From positions 124,001-188,000 of the forward strand of contig NZ_CP133721.1 in NCBI RefSeq assembly GCF_031326205.1: a DNA stretch of 64,000 nt. Direction: 5' to 3'. The stretch comes from Flavobacterium sp. 20NA77.7. Its GTDB lineage: Bacteria; Bacteroidota; Bacteroidia; Flavobacteriales; Flavobacteriaceae. Positions within the stretch are counted from its first letter, which is position 1, and each line of letters opens with the position of its first letter. A program made the position numbers and the translations under genes. Positions 9,698 through 19,800 of the stretch are shown here, one piece after another. The notes beneath the pieces were generated by a model. It saw only the letters and a list, made by a program, of their open reading frames with translations, was not told where the DNA came from and did no database searches.

Positions 9698-10030
9698 ATG
9701 AGAAAGATATATTTATTAGTGGTCTTCTTAGGTTTCGTTAGCGCTGCCCAAACGTATAGCGAGATAACAAATCCATCTAGCCTAAAACTTTATGCAAAGC
9801 TGAACATTTCCTTCTCTCAGTTAAAAAGTACCAATCATAGTGATGATGATGTTTACTCACAAGGAGTATCAATACGTTTTAGTAAGATTAAACCCCAATG
9901 TTTAAATACAAATTATTTAAAGATTTTTGGTGAAATTCTAACAAGTTCCCTTAGTAGAGAAATTAGGATTAACCCTGGAATGAACTCACAAAGTAGAACC
10001 GCAATAAAAAAAACAATAAATGAGAAGTAA
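9698..10030 (+). CDS. Small exported protein of unknown function (110 aa)
   Basis: The signal peptide is MRKIYLLVVFLGFVSAAQ. About 92 mature residues remain, with two cysteines absent from recognised motifs. I do not recognise a family. It starts 1 bp after the preceding stop and its own stop lies at the start of the next gene, so it belongs to the operon. The short strand-like mature part (KLYAKLNISFSQLKS) could be a remnant of a barrel protein or a small accessory subunit; the sequence does not distinguish these. Confidence 0.55.
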   Translation: MRKIYLLVVFLGFVSAAQTYSEITNPSSLKLYAKLNISFSQLKSTNHSDDDVYSQGVSIRFSKIKPQCLNTNYLKIFGEILTSSLSREIRINPGMNSQSRTAIKKTINEK

Positions 10031-10955
10031 AATGCTAAATTGTATGTGCATATGCATGTTATTTCTGTCAATACCTTCTTTATTTTCACAGACGGCTACA
10101 ACGACTATTGGTCCTATAAATTTTAATTTGACTTCTGCTTGGACAATACCAACTCAAGTTGCAAATGGAGTAACCATACAGGACGGACATACAATAAATG
10201 TAGGAGATAGCAAAGTATTCTACAGCAATCGAATTGATTTTTCAGGTACAGGCAAATTGGTTTTAAATGGTACAGGCAAATGGCAACCTGGACCAGTAAT
10301 TACAAGTTTAAAAAATTGCAAAGAAATAATTACGTATTATCCCATGTCGCCTTCAGGGCAATATACCATTGATCCAGATGGAATAGGAGTTTTACCTAGC
10401 ATATCTTGTTATTGTGACATGACTACTGACGGTGGAGGATGGACATTAGTATTGAATTATTTGCATCGTGGAGGAACAAATCCTTCGCTTTTAGTTAAAA
10501 CAAACAATCTGCCTTTATTAGGCTCAACCGTTTTAGGCACTGATGAATCAGGTTCGACAACCACTTGGGGGCATACTTCTCCAACTTATTTAAACGCCTT
10601 CAGTTTTACAGAACTTCGTTTTTATGGAGCTACATCGGGTCATAGTAGAATAGTTCACTTTAAAACAACTCATGCAAATACTATATCCTATTTTAGAACA
10701 GGTTCAGGTAGTATGTCAGGAATTAATAGTAGTTATTCTGCATTAGTTTCTCATTCGGCTTATATTCCTAATAGTGCTGTAAGTAATTTTGCAAATGAAG
10801 GGAATTTGGCTATGACCAATTTCCCATTTTGGTTGGGAGCTAATTACCATTGGGGGATAAAAGGTCAAGATTACCGATGGGAAGTAGATGATTATGCAGC
10901 AAGTATTGGGAATGGATATCAATTTCACACCTACAATCAGATATGGATACGATAA
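10020..10955 (+). CDS. Exported fibrinogen-related-domain protein
   Basis: The start at 10020 supplies the basic residues of a signal peptide ending SLFSQ and overlaps the previous gene by 11 bp; an in-frame ATG at 10032 is the alternative and would give a 1-bp gap. Residues about 40-95 form a short beta module (DGHTINVGDSKVF, FSGTGKLVLNGTGKWQPG) that also occurs in the protein at 15133. Residues about 98-311 resemble a fibrinogen-related domain: CKEI, SGQYTIDPDG, CYCDMTTDGGGWTLVLNY, and the end QIWIR. The FReD cysteine and DGGGWT signatures are well conserved. A ligand-binding surface protein is likely; the ligand is unknown. Confidence 0.72.
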   Translation: MRSKMLNCMCICMLFLSIPSLFSQTATTTIGPINFNLTSAWTIPTQVANGVTIQDGHTINVGDSKVFYSNRIDFSGTGKLVLNGTGKWQPGPVITSLKNCKEIITYYPMSPSGQYTIDPDGIGVLPSISCYCDMTTDGGGWTLVLNYLHRGGTNPSLLVKTNNLPLLGSTVLGTDESGSTTTWGHTSPTYLNAFSFTELRFYGATSGHSRIVHFKTTHANTISYFRTGSGSMSGINSSYSALVSHSAYIPNSAVSNFANEGNLAMTNFPFWLGANYHWGIKGQDYRWEVDDYAASIGNGYQFHTYNQIWIR

Positions 10956-12238
10956 TAAAAACAATTAAATTAGCAGTTGTAGTATTATTTATAAATATTA
11001 GTGCGGCTCAAACGGGTATTGGTACTACAAATCCTGATGCTTCAGCAAAGTTAGACGTCTATGCAACTAACAAAGGTTTTTTGCCGCCACGTGTAGCATT
11101 AACAGCTACAAATTCAGCGAGTCCTATAACAAATCCTGCCAATGGTTTAATGGTATTCAATACGTCAACTGCAGGGTCAAGTCCGTATGCTGTTGAACCG
11201 GGTTATTATTTTTGGGATGGAAACGGACAAAAATGGGTGAGTATTGCAGCAAGTATTGGAAATGTTCAAGCACAAGCGGTGTTCAGATCAACTTCCAATA
11301 CCACCGCAGGAGCCGCAGTTTCTTCTTGGAATTCTCGTTTCAACAACCTTTCTTCTGGAGACCTAATTGTGAGTTCAAATACTACCTTTGCGCTTTCCAA
11401 TGGAATTTACAAATTAGAATGGGGGCTTCCTCACCAACAAACAAATACTTATAATGCTATGCAATTGCAAGAATATACAAGTGGTGTTTGGAATGCTTGG
11501 ATGAATGATGGGAATCTTGGAAATATTGCAAATGGAGGAGGGACGGATTGGGGAGGTACGACTTTTATGACCGATATAATAGATTGCAGTGCATCCACAC
11601 GCACCTTGAGATTTACAAATAGTGATGGTTATCGAAATTTGTATTACGGAGCATTTTTTACGATAACTAAATTAAATCCAAGCAGTACAACCTCCATCAA
11701 TTCAGGTTCTAATGGACAAGTTTTAACCACTAACGGAAGCGGTGTAGCCACATGGGGTACTGTTCCCCCAGCGGGTGTCATCATGGCTTTTGCAGGGAGT
11801 ACTGCTCCAAGCGGTTATTTAATTTGTGATGGCTCTGCGGTGAGTAGATCAACCTATGCTAATTTATATGCCGTAATTGGGACTACCTATGGTGCAGGCA
11901 ACGGAAGTACTACTTTCAATTTACCCGATTTGACCGGTCGGGTTCCTGTAGGTAAAAATGCAGGTACATTTGCAACATTGGGTTCAAAAGGAGGTGAAGA
12001 AACTCATACAATGACTGTAAATGAGATGCCTGCACACAAACATACAACCTCTGTTAACTCTGCAGTGGAAAATCCTTCAATTGGTGGATATGCAGTTGGG
12101 GCACAATCCATGTTTTTTGGTACAGATAGGGGCGGTACAACTAGAAATTGGGATACTGCCATGCAAAATACTGGCGGAGGTGCTGCATTTAATGTTCTGC
12201 AACCTTATACCGTTTTAAACTACATAATTAAGTATTAG
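10943..12238 (+). CDS. Exported protein with GIGTT head and phage tail-collar domain
   Basis: It starts inside the previous gene (13-bp overlap) with a signal peptide ending ISAAQ. Residues about 23-110 are the GIGTT/GFLPPRVALTATN head module. Residues 110-255 are a beta domain shared with the next gene. Residues about 275-345 match the phage tail-collar family: GVIMAFAGSTAPSGYLICDG, TFNLPDLTGRVPVGK, and a following HTMTVNEMPAHKH. Collar domains sit at the tips of tail fibres and also occur in microcystin-related MdpB proteins. It probably forms part of a trimeric surface fibre; this is by analogy. Confidence 0.75.
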   Translation: MDTIIKTIKLAVVVLFINISAAQTGIGTTNPDASAKLDVYATNKGFLPPRVALTATNSASPITNPANGLMVFNTSTAGSSPYAVEPGYYFWDGNGQKWVSIAASIGNVQAQAVFRSTSNTTAGAAVSSWNSRFNNLSSGDLIVSSNTTFALSNGIYKLEWGLPHQQTNTYNAMQLQEYTSGVWNAWMNDGNLGNIANGGGTDWGGTTFMTDIIDCSASTRTLRFTNSDGYRNLYYGAFFTITKLNPSSTTSINSGSNGQVLTTNGSGVATWGTVPPAGVIMAFAGSTAPSGYLICDGSAVSRSTYANLYAVIGTTYGAGNGSTTFNLPDLTGRVPVGKNAGTFATLGSKGGEETHTMTVNEMPAHKHTTSVNSAVENPSIGGYAVGAQSMFFGTDRGGTTRNWDTAMQNTGGGAAFNVLQPYTVLNYIIKY

Positions 12239-12241
12239 TAA

Positions 12242-13834
12242 ATGAAAAAAGTATTTTTAAGTTCTCTATTGCTAGTCATTACAAATTGGTCCTTTGCTCA
12301 AACTGGTATTGGTACTACAAATCCTGATGCGTCAGCAAAATTAGAGGTAAGCGCTTCAAACAAAGGATTTTTACCTCCTAGAGTAGCATTAACAGCTACA
12401 AATTCAGCGAGTCCTATAACAAATCCTGCCAATGGTTTAATGGTTTTTAATACGGTTACTGCTGGGACTAATCCTTATCAAGTAGTGCCTGGTTATTACT
12501 ATTGGGACGCTACAGGACAACAATGGGTGAGTTTATCTACCACTGTGGGGAACGTTCAAAATCAAGCCATATTTAGATCCTCTTCGAATACTATTGGATA
12601 TACGGTTGTTTCAACTTGGGACGCACGTTTTAATAATATAGCGGCGGGTGATTTAACGGTGACTTCTAATACTTCTTTTGCACTTTCTAATGGGGTTTAT
12701 AAAATACAATGGGGTTTGCCATACCAATCCTCTCAAACATATAATGCAGTACAATTACAAGAAAATGTTAGTGGTACTTGGGGTGCCTGGAGAGGTGATG
12801 CCAATCTAGCAGGTTTAGCTAATGGTGGAGGTACAGATTGGGGAGGGACAACTTTCATGACAGACTATATTGATTGTAGTACTGCTACTCGAACGTTACG
12901 TTTATATAATCCCGATTCACGTACGCTCTATTATGGTGCCTCCTTTATTATCACAAAGTTAAATCCATCGATAACTACCTCTACCACTGCAGATAATTTA
13001 GGGAATCATACCGCTACTAAGAATATCCAGCTTTCAGGGAATTATATTTCAAATGATGGCGATAATGAAGGGATCAGAATTACTAATAATGGACAAGTTG
13101 GTATTGGTACGAGTACACCAGTTGTACCTTTGGATGTAAATGGAGCAATAAATGCGAGTACTTTAAGTTTGTCTAATTCTTCTTCGGGAGCCTCGCTAAC
13201 ATTAAAAAATGGAGACGCTGCGGCAGCATTTAATGATAATGCACAGATTAAAATGGGTTGGGCTGGTAGTTCAGCAGGAACAAGCCAATACGCACAATTC
13301 ATTCACACTAGACATAATGCAGGAACCACCGAAAATGCTATTGATTTTTATTTATCAAATGGTACAGCTAACAATACAATTACATCTGGATCTACAAAAG
13401 CCATGTCAATTGAAAGTCCAGGCAATTTGACCGTTGCTGGTAAAATTAACCTGACTGATCCAACAGGGAACGTGGCAGTAAAAGCAGCTGGGTATGTTAA
13501 TGCAGGATCATTTGTAACACTAGATAATATAAAAGCAACTGTCGCAACTAGCGGAAATAGAGGTTTATGTATTGCGACCACGTCAGGGAGCATCGTCACT
13601 TATATGTCTGGCACCTATGGTATGACAGGAGGTAGCAGTGGTGGTGCATCAAATACAGCTATAACGTTTAATACCTCTTTATCCTCATCTATTTTTGGTT
13701 GGAGTTTTGGAAGTGTTGGGGATACACCAGTGTATTACATGAATGACACAACGAATAATAGATTTTATCGTATCACATTAATGATTGGTTACGGATTTAA
13801 TAATAACTTTATTGCTATTGAACGATTATTTTAA
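12242..13834 (+). CDS. Exported fibre-like paralogue of the preceding gene
   Basis: The signal peptide ends WSFAQ. The first roughly 240 residues parallel the protein at 10943 (same head module and beta domain). A stretch of 62 bp (12383-12444) is identical to 11093-11154, indicating recent duplication or gene conversion. After residue 280 the sequence changes to a tail-fibre-type block (NNGQVGIGTSTPVVPLDVNG) and a different C-terminal domain ending IAIERLF. No collar domain is present. It starts 3 bp after the previous stop. The pair therefore shares a base and differs at the tip, as expected for a family of related fibres. Confidence 0.7.
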   Translation: MKKVFLSSLLLVITNWSFAQTGIGTTNPDASAKLEVSASNKGFLPPRVALTATNSASPITNPANGLMVFNTVTAGTNPYQVVPGYYYWDATGQQWVSLSTTVGNVQNQAIFRSSSNTIGYTVVSTWDARFNNIAAGDLTVTSNTSFALSNGVYKIQWGLPYQSSQTYNAVQLQENVSGTWGAWRGDANLAGLANGGGTDWGGTTFMTDYIDCSTATRTLRLYNPDSRTLYYGASFIITKLNPSITTSTTADNLGNHTATKNIQLSGNYISNDGDNEGIRITNNGQVGIGTSTPVVPLDVNGAINASTLSLSNSSSGASLTLKNGDAAAAFNDNAQIKMGWAGSSAGTSQYAQFIHTRHNAGTTENAIDFYLSNGTANNTITSGSTKAMSIESPGNLTVAGKINLTDPTGNVAVKAAGYVNAGSFVTLDNIKATVATSGNRGLCIATTSGSIVTYMSGTYGMTGGSSGGASNTAITFNTSLSSSIFGWSFGSVGDTPVYYMNDTTNNRFYRITLMIGYGFNNNFIAIERLF

Positions 13835-13843
13835 TATTGCTAT

Positions 13844-15124
13844 ATGAGATTAACTTTTCGACACATTTTTTTAATCCTAAGTTGTGGGATTATTTCGGCA
13901 CAATCTGGAGTTGGAACCACTACTCCTATTAACAAATTTCAAGTGGAAACTACTACGGCAGATCCTGCTTCTTCAGGGTCAGCCTCAAACGGAAATTTGC
14001 GTTTAAGCGGGACATCTGGTTCACATGTGCTTGATTTTGGATTAAGTAGTTCATCTACTTTTTCATGGATTCAGGCACGTTCAAAATCTGCATATGGTAC
14101 AAATTATAATCTTCTATTAAATCCAAATGGTGGAAATGTAGGAATTGGAACATCAAATCCAACAGCAAAACTTAATATTGTTGGAGGAGGCGTACGCATT
14201 TTTTCTGGAATTGGAAATAACGTATCGCGGCCAGCAATTAATACAACTGTGATTGGGAATTATGAAATAAGAGGTGTTGGTTCTGCGGGAACTGCATCAC
14301 AAGCAGATGGAGGTGATGATGGTTTTTTACGTTTATCTGCAGGGGGAGGTACAAATTCAAATACTCAAGCATCAATTGATATTTCGGGTTTTTCATCAGT
14401 TGCCGATATGAATTCTAATGTTTTATTTCGAACTACAGGAGTAGAACGAATGAGAATAGATAATTCGGGCAAAGTTGGAATAGGTACCCTTAATCCTTCA
14501 ACAACACTAACTGTCGGGATGTCTGACGGCACCGTAAGCGGAGAAATCACTTTAAATCCTTCTAATTCTGCTAATGAAGGAGGTCAGCTTACATTTAAAA
14601 AGTCTATAACGAATAGCACTTATGATTGGACGATAGATCAAGTAGGCGATGCTACTAGTCCACGGTTTAGAATATTTCCTGGAGGAGCAGAAACCAATGG
14701 AATAGTAATAAAGGAAAATGGTTATGTGGGTATAGGGAATGCTAACCCTACAACTAAATTGTATGTTAATGGCGATATAACAGCTAATTCTGTAGCCGGA
14801 ACTTCTGATGCTCGTTACAAAACCAATATAAAACCCGTAACGGGTGCCTTAGAAAAAGTAAAAGCGTTACAAGGAGTTTATTTTAACTGGAATCAAAAAG
14901 CATTTCCTCAGAAGGAATTTGGCAATCAAGTAGAACTTGGATTTATTGCTCAAGAAGTAGAAAAAATTGTACCTGAGGTAGTAACAAAAGAAATAAATAA
15001 TGAAGAGTATAGAGCAGTGAAGTACGATAAAGTTGTAGCATTATTAGTTGAAGCAATAAAAGAACAACAGAAACAGATAGATGAATTGCAAAAAAAAGTA
15101 AAAGAATTGTCAAAAAAAAACTAA
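13844..15124 (+). CDS. Exported fibre-like protein with C-terminal S74 self-cleaving chaperone domain
   Basis: The signal peptide ends IISAQ. Residues 20-310 carry several VGIGTxNPTxKL fibre motifs. Residues about 320-426 match the peptidase S74 intramolecular chaperone of phage tail spikes and endosialidases: TSDARYKTNI, GFIAQEVEKIVPEVV, AVKYDKVVALLVEAIKEQ, and a terminal coiled coil. The expected Ser-Lys dyad is visible as S321 and K326 (S-D-x-R-x-K spacing). In known members the domain assists trimer folding and then cuts itself off. It is 9 bp from the previous gene. Here it probably trimerises this protein's own shaft. Confidence 0.82.
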   Translation: MRLTFRHIFLILSCGIISAQSGVGTTTPINKFQVETTTADPASSGSASNGNLRLSGTSGSHVLDFGLSSSSTFSWIQARSKSAYGTNYNLLLNPNGGNVGIGTSNPTAKLNIVGGGVRIFSGIGNNVSRPAINTTVIGNYEIRGVGSAGTASQADGGDDGFLRLSAGGGTNSNTQASIDISGFSSVADMNSNVLFRTTGVERMRIDNSGKVGIGTLNPSTTLTVGMSDGTVSGEITLNPSNSANEGGQLTFKKSITNSTYDWTIDQVGDATSPRFRIFPGGAETNGIVIKENGYVGIGNANPTTKLYVNGDITANSVAGTSDARYKTNIKPVTGALEKVKALQGVYFNWNQKAFPQKEFGNQVELGFIAQEVEKIVPEVVTKEINNEEYRAVKYDKVVALLVEAIKEQQKQIDELQKKVKELSKKN

Positions 15125-15132
15125 ATAAGTAA

Positions 15133-16731
15133 ATGAAACAGAAACTGTTTATACTCTTTTATTTTTTTGGTTTAGTAATGAATGGACAAATGATTTCTGT
15201 ACCATCTTCATTGACAATTGAAGCAAATACAGCAAATACAGATGCGGGGAATTTTGTAATCAATTGGGCAAACAACACAGATAATTTGTTAATTAGTTTA
15301 AGCTTAGAATATCAAAACGGTGCTACCTTAAGTTTTCCAACTACAACAGGTCTAACGCGTAATTATGGATACTCCTCATGGACTAATGTTACTAGTATTG
15401 TTTTTTATGGAACTCGAGATTATATTAACGCAGGTTTAGCCGCAATGACTATTTCAATCGGGAGCATAAAAACGGCAGTTAAAATTAATATTGAAGTATC
15501 CCAATACGATTCTAGTTATGTATACAATCCAGTAAATAAGCATTTTTACAAATTTATAAGTGGTGCAGTAACATATACAAATGCAAAAGCAGGTGCAGCT
15601 GCACAGCCTTCATTTAAAGGAAAAACACCTTATTTAGCCACTATTACCTCTCAGGCAGAAAATGATTTTATAAATAACAATCTTTCTTATACTAATATTT
15701 GGGTAGCTATGTCGGATGCTGCTACCGAAGGGCGGTGGGTTTATGATGCTGGACCAGAAGCAAACACTAATTTCTGGAATACATCGGTGGCTGGGGTAAC
15801 CAATACCACATATACATCATATGCATCAAATGGAACAACTGTATCTAGTCAATATTCCAATTGGTGTTCGGGAGAGCCTAATAATTCAGACGGTTCTAGA
15901 AATGGAGAGGATTGTATTGTGGCTAAATCGGGTGGGGCTACTTGTTGGAATGATTTAGCGGATGGAAATACAGGTAGTGTAAGTGGTTATTTAGTAGAAA
16001 TTAGTGCTGATTTTCCAGCAGGTTCAGACTATACAGGAGTGTATTCAGCTTATGTGGTACATAATAATGATATGGCATTTACCTTAAATTCAACAAGTAC
16101 TTTAACAACAAGTACTATTTCTAATTTACCTAATTTGTATGGGGGGCTACAGGTCAATAACGGACATACAGTTACAGTACCATCAGCTACCACAGTGAAC
16201 TCTAATAAAATTGTTTTTTCAGGTACCGGTAAAATGGTTTTTACAGATGCTACAAGTAAGTGGACTCCGGGTACGGCAAGTACTACTAATACATTTACGC
16301 ATAGTCCTGCTACGAATGCAAATCCTACTTACTGGTCAGCTTCAAGTGTTTGGGTAAATGACCCTTTTAATGGAGGAGCTAGTTATCCTCATTATTCGCC
16401 ATGGATTAATTCATACCAAGGTTGGTCTGCGGGGGTAAACGATTATAATCAATATATTGTTCTTAGTTATAGTACACCGGTTTATATTACAGGAATTGTA
16501 ACACAAGGCAGAGCTAATAGTGCTCAATGGGTAACAGCGGGAACAATAGAGGTTAGTTCAGACGGAAGTACTTGGAGAACTATACTAACAAATACATCTT
16601 TAAATTCAGATCAAACTACCATAAAAACCATATTGTTTCCAAATGTAGAATATGCACAATACGTTAGAGTAAGACCAACTAATTGGTATAATCATATCTC
16701 TATGCGTTTAGGTTTGTTAATCAAACAATAA
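15133..16731 (+). CDS. Exported protein with C-type lectin and discoidin-like domains
   Basis: The signal peptide ends near MNGQM. Residues about 127-295 resemble a C-type lectin domain: AYLATITSQAENDF-like block, IWVAMSDAATEGRWVYD, CSGEPNNSDGSRNGEDC, CWNDL. The EPN triplet is the form associated with mannose-type calcium-dependent sugar binding. Residues about 300-390 repeat the small beta module seen at 10020 (NNGHTVTV, FSGTGKMVFTDATSKWTPG). Residues about 390-532 look like an F5/8 type C (discoidin) domain (YWSASSVW, QGWSAGVNDYNQYIVLSY, YAQYVRVRPTNW). It is the last gene before a 140-bp gap. Carbohydrate binding is the likely activity. Confidence 0.72.
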   Translation: MKQKLFILFYFFGLVMNGQMISVPSSLTIEANTANTDAGNFVINWANNTDNLLISLSLEYQNGATLSFPTTTGLTRNYGYSSWTNVTSIVFYGTRDYINAGLAAMTISIGSIKTAVKINIEVSQYDSSYVYNPVNKHFYKFISGAVTYTNAKAGAAAQPSFKGKTPYLATITSQAENDFINNNLSYTNIWVAMSDAATEGRWVYDAGPEANTNFWNTSVAGVTNTTYTSYASNGTTVSSQYSNWCSGEPNNSDGSRNGEDCIVAKSGGATCWNDLADGNTGSVSGYLVEISADFPAGSDYTGVYSAYVVHNNDMAFTLNSTSTLTTSTISNLPNLYGGLQVNNGHTVTVPSATTVNSNKIVFSGTGKMVFTDATSKWTPGTASTTNTFTHSPATNANPTYWSASSVWVNDPFNGGASYPHYSPWINSYQGWSAGVNDYNQYIVLSYSTPVYITGIVTQGRANSAQWVTAGTIEVSSDGSTWRTILTNTSLNSDQTTIKTILFPNVEYAQYVRVRPTNWYNHISMRLGLLIKQ

Positions 16732-16770
16732 GATTTTTAGTAAAAGCTCCTTTTTTATTTCTAGTTTTTA

Positions 16771-16843
16771 AAAATGTGTAAAAACAAATACACCTTAAAA
16801 TGTGTAAAAATTGTATTTTGTACTTGTTTTTTAAGTATATTTG
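16771..16843 (+). promoter_or_regulatory. Promoter of giant adhesin gene with AAAATGTGTA direct repeats
   Basis: The -7 element TATATTTG is at 16836-16843, with a TTTG at 16817-16820 (15-bp spacing, slightly short). AAAATGTGTA occurs twice (16771-16780 and 16797-16806). The second copy ends 29 bp before the -7 element, exactly the geometry seen at 1269-1315. This supports co-regulation of the two units; the binding protein is unknown. Confidence 0.55.
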
Positions 16844-16871
16844 CGAAATTTTCACAATAAAAACGATTACG

Positions 16872-19800
16872 ATGAAAAATACATTTTTCTCAAAAATTCT
16901 CAAACAATTATTGTTTATTAGTGTATTGTTAACTTTTGGTTTTTCTCAAGGTCAAACTAAACGAGTGTTGGCAAATTGGATGGGAGGTAATGCTTCTTCA
17001 ATTTCTTTTCCATACAATGGGGATTATTCAAATCCTATAACTAATGGTTGCAGTATGAATTACTCGGGTATTACACCACAAAATGATAATAGGTTTTTTT
17101 TCACTGCAAACCCTTCTTCAACTTTAAATACTAGTACAAGTCCCTACATTTCATTTACAATAAATGCTGGGTCAAGTTCGATTGATTTGGATCGAATAGT
17201 ATTTCAGTCTTATGCTGGTGCTTCATTAAATACATCATTAAGATATAGTGTTGATGGATATGCTAGTAATCTTGGAAGCATTACAGCTAACGGGAGTAGT
17301 TATTCACTTACTTCAGTTGATTTAAATTCTTTAGCTAATATTTCAGGAACAGTAGAATTTAGGATGTATTTTTATGGGAATGCCTCGGCTACAAGTATTA
17401 TGTTAGGAAGTACAGGTTCTGCATATTCCTCTGTAGATGGTACACCTAGTTCCTATGGACCAACTCCAGTTGCTCCGCCAACGGGGTACTCTTGGTCATC
17501 AGTTTCTTTTTGGTATAATTACTTCGCTCCAGTAATTACAACTAGTTCAAGTTTAACTACCTTTTCAAAATGTACTGGGCTAGCATCAAACGCACAAACA
17601 TTTTCGGTTTCAGGAACAAATTTAACTTCAAATATTACTATTGCCGCTTTAACAGGTTATGAATATTCTTTAGACGGTATTACCTATACTTCAACTCTAA
17701 ATATTTCTCCAAGTTCAGGTTCAGTAGCTTCTACACCTGTTTATGTTCGTTTAACGACGGCAAGTACAGGCTCTCCTTCCGGTAATATTTCTATAAGTGC
17801 AACAGGGGCAACAACTCAGACAATAGCGGTAACAGGAGTAGTTAACTCTTTACCAACTATAACAATAGGAAGTGTTTCAAATGTTTTTCAATCGGCAACA
17901 TCTTTTATTATTCCATATACAGCAACAACCAACTCCCCAACACTATATTCAGTTTCTGCAGGAACCAATGCATTAAGTGGGTTTACTCCTGTTTCTGATG
18001 TAATATTTTCAGGTAGTTCAGGAAATTTAACGGTTCCAATTCCTACTAATAGTGCGCTTGGAACGTATGATTTTGTATTAAAGGTAAAAAATGCAACAAC
18101 TTTATGTGAAAGTACTTTAGTTAATTTTACTATGAAAGTTGCTACTGCACCACCAACTATTACGTCTTTTTCGCCAATAAGTGGAGCTGTTGGATCTACA
18201 GTAACGATTACTGGTACAGGGTTTAATACTACGGCAACTAATAATATAGTTTCTTTTGATGGAGTGTCAGCGACAGTTACATCAGCGACAGCAACTTCAT
18301 TAAATGTAACAGTACCTTATGGTACAACTGGGTTTTCAAAGATAAAAGTATTGAATACAGCAACAGGAATTGCCTACTCTAAGGGTTCTTTTTCGACTAC
18401 TTTTCATAATGGAGGTTTTGGAAATGGAGATTATAACTATGGTACAGGCACTTTTAATGGTGCAGTAACTTTTACAACAGCTGCTTCTTGGCAAACAACA
18501 GCTGATTGGAAATCAATTAATCTTTTGGTAGATTATAATAATGATGGTTTTCCAGATTATACGTCTATGTCTAACAGTTCTTCAAGTATTTATATTTACA
18601 AGAATACGATAACGACTCCAGGCACTACAGTATCTACAAGTACATTTTCTACAACTGCAGTAACATTAACGGCAACTACAACCCCTTCGGCTATTTTTTC
18701 GGAGGATATTAACGGTGATGGGAAAATGGATCTTATTGTTCCAACGGGAAGTTCTATAGATATTTTTATCAATACGTCTTCGGCAGGCACAATTAGTTTT
18801 GCAACTAAACAGACATTTACATTAGCATGTTCTAACAGAGTTCGTTTTGTTGATATAAATAAAGACGGTATGCTTGATATATTTAGTTATTCTGGAGCGG
18901 CTTTCAAATATTTATTAAATACAAGTACTCTTGGGGCAGCTACGATTAATTTTGGTACATCTATTTCACTTACTACAGCTACAACACCATTAGATTTTGA
19001 CATGGCTGATTTTAATAATGACGGATACTTAGATATATTATTTTCATATGCTAGTGGATACTATATTTCTTTAGGATCTAATACTGGTTTTGGTGTATTT
19101 ACTTCAAATGCAAGCTCTTTTTCGTCAGGAAATATAGTTAGTGGAGATCTAGATAACGATGGAGATATTGACTTTGTTGTAAAAACTTCGACTAGTGCGA
19201 TTAATTATTTTACCAATAATGGTTCAGGGGTATTTACAAGTTTAAGTTCTAGTGTTGGAAGTCCTTCAGGTATTTTAAATGGTTTTGATTTAGCGAATTT
19301 TAACGGAGATGCCTATCCAGAAGTTTATTCGTCTAATGCTAATTCAGGACCCTATATTGCTATTTTTAACAACACTACAACAAGTAATACTTTAAGTTAT
19401 GCAAATTCAACTAATGCTTACTCTTCTTCAAACCCTATGGGGCTAAAAGCGACCGATGTAAACGGTGATGGGAGACCAGACATTGTTGCTCCAGGATATT
19501 ACAACACAAGTTATTATGTGAATCAAAACATTATAGGAATTCCGACAATTTCTTCATTTACTCCTACTTCTGGAAGTGGGGGCACTTCTATTACAATTAC
19601 AGGAACTTATTTTACAGGTACAACCGATGTTAAATTCAACGGTATTTCTGCTACGTCATTTACGGTTAATAGTTCTACTTCAATTACAGCCATTGCTCCG
19701 ATTGGCACAACAGGAACTGTACAAGTAATAACTCCAGGCGGCACAGTAACAAGTGCATCAAATTTTACTTATTCACCAACAATAGTAAGAACTGGAACAC

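Noticed and set aside
2073..15124. Prophage or tailocin
   Set aside because: Fibre, collar and S74 modules are present, but there are no capsid, sheath, baseplate, terminase, lysis or integrase genes, and every gene has a signal peptide.
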